Below are positions 61,066 through 64,000 of a stretch of DNA of 64,000 nt, one piece after another. The notes under the pieces were generated by a model. It made no database searches and was not told the DNA's origin. It saw nothing but the letters and a program-made list of their open reading frames with translations. Source of the DNA: Brachybacterium subflavum. Lineage in GTDB: Bacteria; Actinomycetota; Actinomycetes; Actinomycetales; Dermabacteraceae. The stretch's first letter is position 1, and the number at the start of each line of letters is the position of its first letter. The translations under genes were made by a program, and so were the position numbers. Where the stretch lies: NCBI RefSeq assembly GCF_009299795.1, contig NZ_VIGP01000002.1, forward strand, positions 418,897 to 482,896. Reading direction: 5' to 3'.

Positions 61066-61851
61066 CGCCGAATCCCCGCCCGGAGTTGTTCCCCGGTGTG
61101 AGGGGCGATCGCCGCGATGTGCGCCACCCGCTCCAAGTAGATAAGCACCAGCTCGTTCCAGTGACCTAGGACGATGCGCAGGCCGGAGTGGCGATCGAGG
61201 ACCCCGCTGAGCACAAGTCGCAGGAATTGCACGCCGGCGTCGTAATGCCAGCCGATGCCATGGGTCGCGAGACCGTTCGACACCGATGGGGAGAAGCCGT
61301 CGTAATAGGCGTCGCGCACCGCGGGCGGCGGCGACTGCGGGTGCAGGTGCAGGTGCAGCGGCACGTTCAACTCTTCTGCCGTCGCCCACAGCGGATCGAG
61401 GTTCGGGTCGTCGAGACCTGTGCTGTCGGTTCGGCCGTAGAGCATCGCACCGTCGAGCCCGCGAGTGCGCACTGCCCGCTCAAGCTCGGCAGCGGCTGCG
61501 TCAGGGCAGGCGGTGGCGAGCGACGCGAGGCCCTGGAAATGATCGGGGTCGACGTGCACGATCTCGGCAATCCTGTCGTTCACGAGGGGCTGCAGGGCAA
61601 GCGCTTCAGCGGGCGGAAGGTTCTGGGGTCCTGGCGTCGTGAGCGAGAGCACTTGCACGTCCACCCCCCGTCGCGGCCATCCGGTCGCGCCGCTCGTCCC
61701 CGACGTCGAGCAGCAAACGGGCGCTCTTGCCCTGGGTCGCGGGACCATAGGCGAGGTCGCGATGAAGGGGGTCGAGGCGCGTCCAAGCGTCGAGCACTTC
61801 CGGGACGACCAGGTGCTCCTCAAGCGCAATGATGCGCAGTGCGCCGTCCAT
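61062..61851 (-). pseudogene. Frameshifted, shortened amidohydrolase (ACMSD-like)
   Basis: The ATG at 61851 begins a normal amidohydrolase-2 start (RIIALEEHLVVPEVLDAW), but the frame breaks at a run of six G on the coding strand (plus-strand C6 at 61664-61669). With five G the frame joins VDVQVLSLTTPGPQ and continues through VPLHLHLHPQSPPP and LRIVLGHWNE to a stop at 61062. About 262 residues would result, some 70-80 short of the family's C-terminal end. The frameshift could be a sequencing error, but the missing C-terminus is separate. It is operonic with the decarboxylase-like genes. Confidence 0.8.
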
Positions 61852-62852
61852 CAGGTGTCCAGAAGGGACGGCGCGAAGATGTCCTCGCTCGTCAGGAGTG
61901 TCTGGGACAGGCCCTGCTCGTGGTGATAGCGGAGGAACGTGTCGATGGCCCTGCGGTTGCGCTCGACGCCGTAGGGCCACCAGTCCTCGCCCAAGAGAGC
62001 ACGGTTCTCGGCGAACAGCTCGCTGAACCACGGGGTGATCACGCCCATGTGCTGCTTGGTCGCCTGGTCGCGATACCACGATTGCACCTGCTCCTTGGCG
62101 GTCGCGTAGGCGTCATAGATCGCGCGAGCGACTTCGGGGTGCTCGGCGACGACCTCGCGACGGATCGCGACGACATGCATCATCGGGTGAATGCCGGTGC
62201 GCGTGAAGTACTCCCGTTCGACCTGCGGGTACTCGGGCCACAGTCGCCGGATGCCGGTCTTGTCGCCGTTCAGGAGCGCCTGCGGCACGTCGACTGACAG
62301 CAGTGCGTCGATCTGCCCGGATTCGAGCATTGCGGCAAGGGTTGCTCCATCGGGCGCGTGGGTGACGTCGACCCCCGCGGGCACGGGCTGTGGGATCCAG
62401 TCGAAGGCCCCCATCGGGAAGTCGGTGCCGCCGACGATCCAACGGATCTGGTCGGGCGTGACGCCGTACTCCTCCGCGAGGATCCCCTTCATCCACACGC
62501 CTGGGTCACTGCCCCACAGCGCGAACTCCCCCACAGTTCGACCGGCGAGTTCTTCGGGGCGCTCGATGCCGCTGCGCTCGGAGACGTACAGCGCCTCGTG
62601 CCGGAAATTGCGGTTGGGGAAGATCGGCAGCGCGACGAACGGCGAGGCGGCGGCGTCCCAGCTGCGCAGGAAATAGGTGAGGCCGTACTCGGCCACGTCG
62701 AGCTCACCCTGCGCCATCTGCTGGAAGGTATCGGAGATCAGTGGCGACGAGACGAATGTTGCCTCGACCCCCTCGATTCCGATCGCACCGTCGAACAGCG
62801 CGCGGGTGTGCTCGTAGCGGTAGCCGCCGATCGTCAGGGGTAGGCAGGTCAT
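61851..62852 (-). CDS. 4,5-dihydroxyphthalate decarboxylase-like protein (copy 2)
   Basis: A 333-residue paralogue of the gene at 60070. Matching segments are ELDVAEYGLTYFLRSWDAA, FVALPIFPNRNFRHEALY, WGSDPGVWMKGILAEEYGV and FLRYHHEQGLSQTLLTSEDI. Its stop shares one base with the amidohydrolase start. It is the first gene of the minus-strand operon and is divergent from the TetR gene across two palindromes, so it is probably repressed by that protein. The longer in-frame extension to 62993 crosses the operator and is rejected. Confidence 0.83.
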   Translation of the reverse strand: MTCLPLTIGGYRYEHTRALFDGAIGIEGVEATFVSSPLISDTFQQMAQGELDVAEYGLTYFLRSWDAAASPFVALPIFPNRNFRHEALYVSERSGIERPEELAGRTVGEFALWGSDPGVWMKGILAEEYGVTPDQIRWIVGGTDFPMGAFDWIPQPVPAGVDVTHAPDGATLAAMLESGQIDALLSVDVPQALLNGDKTGIRRLWPEYPQVEREYFTRTGIHPMMHVVAIRREVVAEHPEVARAIYDAYATAKEQVQSWYRDQATKQHMGVITPWFSELFAENRALLGEDWWPYGVERNRRAIDTFLRYHHEQGLSQTLLTSEDIFAPSLLDT

Positions 62853-62872
62853 GAGAGTCCTCGCATCCACTC

Positions 62873-62911
62873 GGATCGTTTCCGTGAACGATCGTTCACC
62901 AAAAACGATCC
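62873..62911. promoter_or_regulatory. Nested palindrome, operator 1 of the island TetR
   Basis: The perfect 16-bp dyad GTGAACGATCGTTCAC (62884-62899) is nested within outer arms GGATCGTTT/AAACGATCC. It lies between the divergent decarboxylase-like operon (start 62852) and TetR gene (start 62965). Its core TGAAC-N4-GTTCA recurs at 62936-62949. Confidence 0.8.
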
Positions 62912-62935
62912 ACCCGACGTCGCGTTGTGTCAAGA

Positions 62936-62949
62936 TGAACCTCTGTTCA
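62936..62949. promoter_or_regulatory. Second TGAAC-N4-GTTCA site, operator 2
   Basis: It repeats the core of operator 1 with spacer CTCT, just before the AAGGAGGA ribosome site of the TetR gene. Its position favours autorepression. Centre-to-centre distance from operator 1 is 51 bp, about five helical turns. Confidence 0.7.
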
Positions 62950-62964
62950 CCGAAGGAGGACGCC

Positions 62965-63594
62965 ATGCCCCGCATCACCGAGGCCCGTCGCACCGAGAAG
63001 CGAGCCGCGATCGTTGCCGCTGCGCGCAGATGCTTTTCTCGCGACGGCTTCCGTCAGACCTCGATGCCGGACATCGCCGCCGAGGCCGGCGTCTCGACCG
63101 GCGCGCCCTACCGCTATTTCGCGGGCAAGGACGAGCTCATCCTTGAAATCGCCGGCGACGCGTTCCGATTCATCTTCGAACCGCTGGAGCGAGCGGTCGA
63201 GCACGGCGACGCGCTCACCGTCTCAGAGCTCATCCGGGCCGCCGTCGCGCGCGCCGGCGAGAGCGCCGTTGTCGACCCGGCCGGACAGCCGGTGTCGATC
63301 GACGACCTTCTCCGATGCGCGGTGCAGGCCTGGGGTGAGCTACTGCGCAACGAGCGTCTGCGCGTCCATGCCCAGCATGGCTTCGATGCGATGCGCCGCA
63401 GCATGGCAACGTCATTACATCGGGGACAGGAGGCAGGCATCGTGCGCGAGGACCTCGACATCGATAGGACGACGCGCGTGGTGATGGCGCTCCTGCACGG
63501 CTACGTCCTCCAACGCACCGCTTTCGACCTCCAGGACCCCCACGGCTTCCTCGACGACGCCGACTTCGTGATCACAACAGTCGGATTGACATGA
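62965..63594 (+). CDS. TetR-family regulator of the island
   Basis: A 209-residue repressor-type protein. The HTH is SMPDIAAEAGVSTGAPYRYF followed by AGKDELILEIA. The C-terminal ligand domain includes DDLLRCAVQAWGELLRNERL and RTTRVVMALLHGYVLQRTAF. A strong AAGGAGGA lies before ATG 62965. It is divergent from the decarboxylase-like operon, with paired TGAAC-N4-GTTCA operators between. The inducer is probably an aromatic acid, by analogy with the genes it faces. Confidence 0.92.
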   Translation: MPRITEARRTEKRAAIVAAARRCFSRDGFRQTSMPDIAAEAGVSTGAPYRYFAGKDELILEIAGDAFRFIFEPLERAVEHGDALTVSELIRAAVARAGESAVVDPAGQPVSIDDLLRCAVQAWGELLRNERLRVHAQHGFDAMRRSMATSLHRGQEAGIVREDLDIDRTTRVVMALLHGYVLQRTAFDLQDPHGFLDDADFVITTVGLT

Positions 63595-63756
63595 CGGATC
63601 GACCCGCCATCACCGACCCGGAGCCGGTGTGAGCAGATGGGCGATCGAGCCCCCGGTGTGGTGGAGAGAGCCGCCTCCGGCGTTCGCGGGTGTGATGAGC
63701 GGTTCTGACGGACGGACGTTCAGCTCGCGGCGGGGCTTCCCCGCAATCGTTGGGCA

Positions 63757-63940
63757 CCGGGCCACTGAGGGCCTCGCGACACTGCACCTGCGGGTCCTCG
63801 AGTCCCGCACGGAACTGCAAGACTGGTACGCCCGGCACGACTTCGTCGAGACCGGCGAGGTGGTGCCCTTCGCGGGCGACGCGGCGAACCTCAAGGTGCC
63901 GGGGCTGGGCATGGCGGTGATGGTGCGGGCGCTCGCCTAG
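63757..63940 (+). pseudogene. 3' fragment of a GNAT gene (duplicate of 59727-59910)
   Basis: The fragment encodes the last 61 codons of a GNAT, including HLRVLESRTELQDWYARHDF and LKVPGLGMAVMVRALA, then TAG. It aligns without gaps to the end of the gene at 59365, at about 90 % nucleotide identity by eye (about 18 differences in 184). The 5' two-thirds are absent and the sequence upstream of 63757 is unrelated. It marks the right border of the island. Confidence 0.85.
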
Positions 63941-63950
63941 GCTTGACCCC

Positions 63951-64000
63951 ATGAGCAACGAGGCCTTCGCGCCCTCCCCCGACCGCTACGAGAGCACCGA
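63951..64000 (+). CDS. Start of a probable aldo/keto reductase (partial)
   Basis: An ATG at 63951 opens a frame encoding MSNEAFAPSPDRYESTE up to the window end. The Asp-Arg-Tyr start resembles YghZ/GPR-type aldo/keto reductases, which continue into a YRR-GRSGLKLP motif, but only 16 residues are visible. The ribosome site is weak. It lies 11 bp after the GNAT fragment, so it is probably the original neighbour of the GNAT gene before the island arrived. Confidence 0.45.
   Translation, partial: MSNEAFAPSPDRYEST

Larger units (their letters stand above)
59911..63756. mobile_element. Lower-GC genomic island bounded by a partial GNAT duplication
   Basis: This segment contains the two decarboxylase-like genes, the broken amidohydrolase and a TetR, all with visibly lower GC and a looser codon choice than neighbouring genes. 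It sits between the intact GNAT gene (left) and a homologous GNAT 3' end (right, same order, offset 4030 bp). No integrase, transposase or terminal inverted repeats were found. Arrival by homologous exchange with a related chromosome is the simplest reading. Confidence 0.65.

Noticed and set aside
62853..62993. Extended N-terminus of the second decarboxylase-like protein
   Set aside because: The extension crosses the palindromic operator and overlaps the divergent TetR start.
59911..63756. Transposon or integrative element with recombinase
   Set aside because: No transposase, integrase, terminal inverted repeats or short target duplication; the flanking homology is a diverged gene end.

Overview
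The window is very GC-rich (roughly 70 % or more by eye) and densely coded, with many GTG starts and 4-nt start/stop overlaps. Gene content is that of a high-GC Gram-positive actinobacterium: a complete coproporphyrin-dependent haem cluster including hemQ, a FolP2-type DHPS homologue, an FprA-type reductase, and a sugar ABC transporter without its own ATPase. I favour a Dermabacteraceae/Brachybacterium-like organism, but that placement is inference from gene content and style, not a database match.

Layout. 0-4.9 kb: FolP2-like DHPS fragment, CorA, a divergent hypothetical/TetR pair, a HAD hydrolase behind an 8-unit 7-bp tandem repeat, and a small hypothetical gene. 4.9-15.9 kb: haem biosynthesis, with hemA on the minus strand and hemE-hemY-hemQ-hemH-hemC-hemD-hemB-hemL on the plus strand, mostly translationally coupled. 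Several of these enzymes carry in-frame short tandem repeats. 15.9-16.9 kb: no protein gene, but direct repeats, a tRNA(CAU)-like gene and a 130-bp tandem array whose units each encode a 20-bp hairpin. 17.4-25.2 kb: envelope polysaccharide-type genes (nitroreductase-like protein, flippase-like protein, pyruvyltransferase and a large membrane protein on the minus strand; a divergent GT-C-like membrane protein). 25.3-35.9 kb: AIM24, Gfo/Idh/MocA oxidoreductase, FprA, a peroxide/quinone stress group (MDR reductase, Ohr, TetR, DUF1304) sharing an operator-like motif, SDR, DLH-like hydrolase, GNAT and an AlaT-like aminotransferase. 36-41.4 kb: sugar ABC operon and ROK regulator, with a promoter overlapped by a ROK/XylR-like palindrome and with two related hairpins flanking the operon. 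41.5-59.9 kb: SDR, M3 peptidase, small conserved unknowns, a DUF47-PiT phosphate pair, membrane proteins, CPBP protease, Fpg/Nei glycosylase, phosphoglucomutase, a mosaic Ser-rich surface protein, LMW-PTP, GNATs and a DUF2183 protein. 59.9-63.9 kb: a lower-GC island of two 4,5-dihydroxyphthalate-decarboxylase-like genes, a frameshifted amidohydrolase and a divergent TetR with twin operators. The island is bounded on both sides by the 3' end of the same GNAT gene. The window ends in a gene start that looks like an aldo/keto reductase.

The most distinctive non-coding signal is a set of long, nearly perfect intergenic hairpins (4481, 16341/16471/16601, 36049, 39935, 59225). The 36049 and 39935 hairpins are related in sequence, and all six differences between their left arms are matched by compensating changes in the right arms. 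No CRISPR array, complete insertion sequence, prophage, integrase or rRNA was seen.
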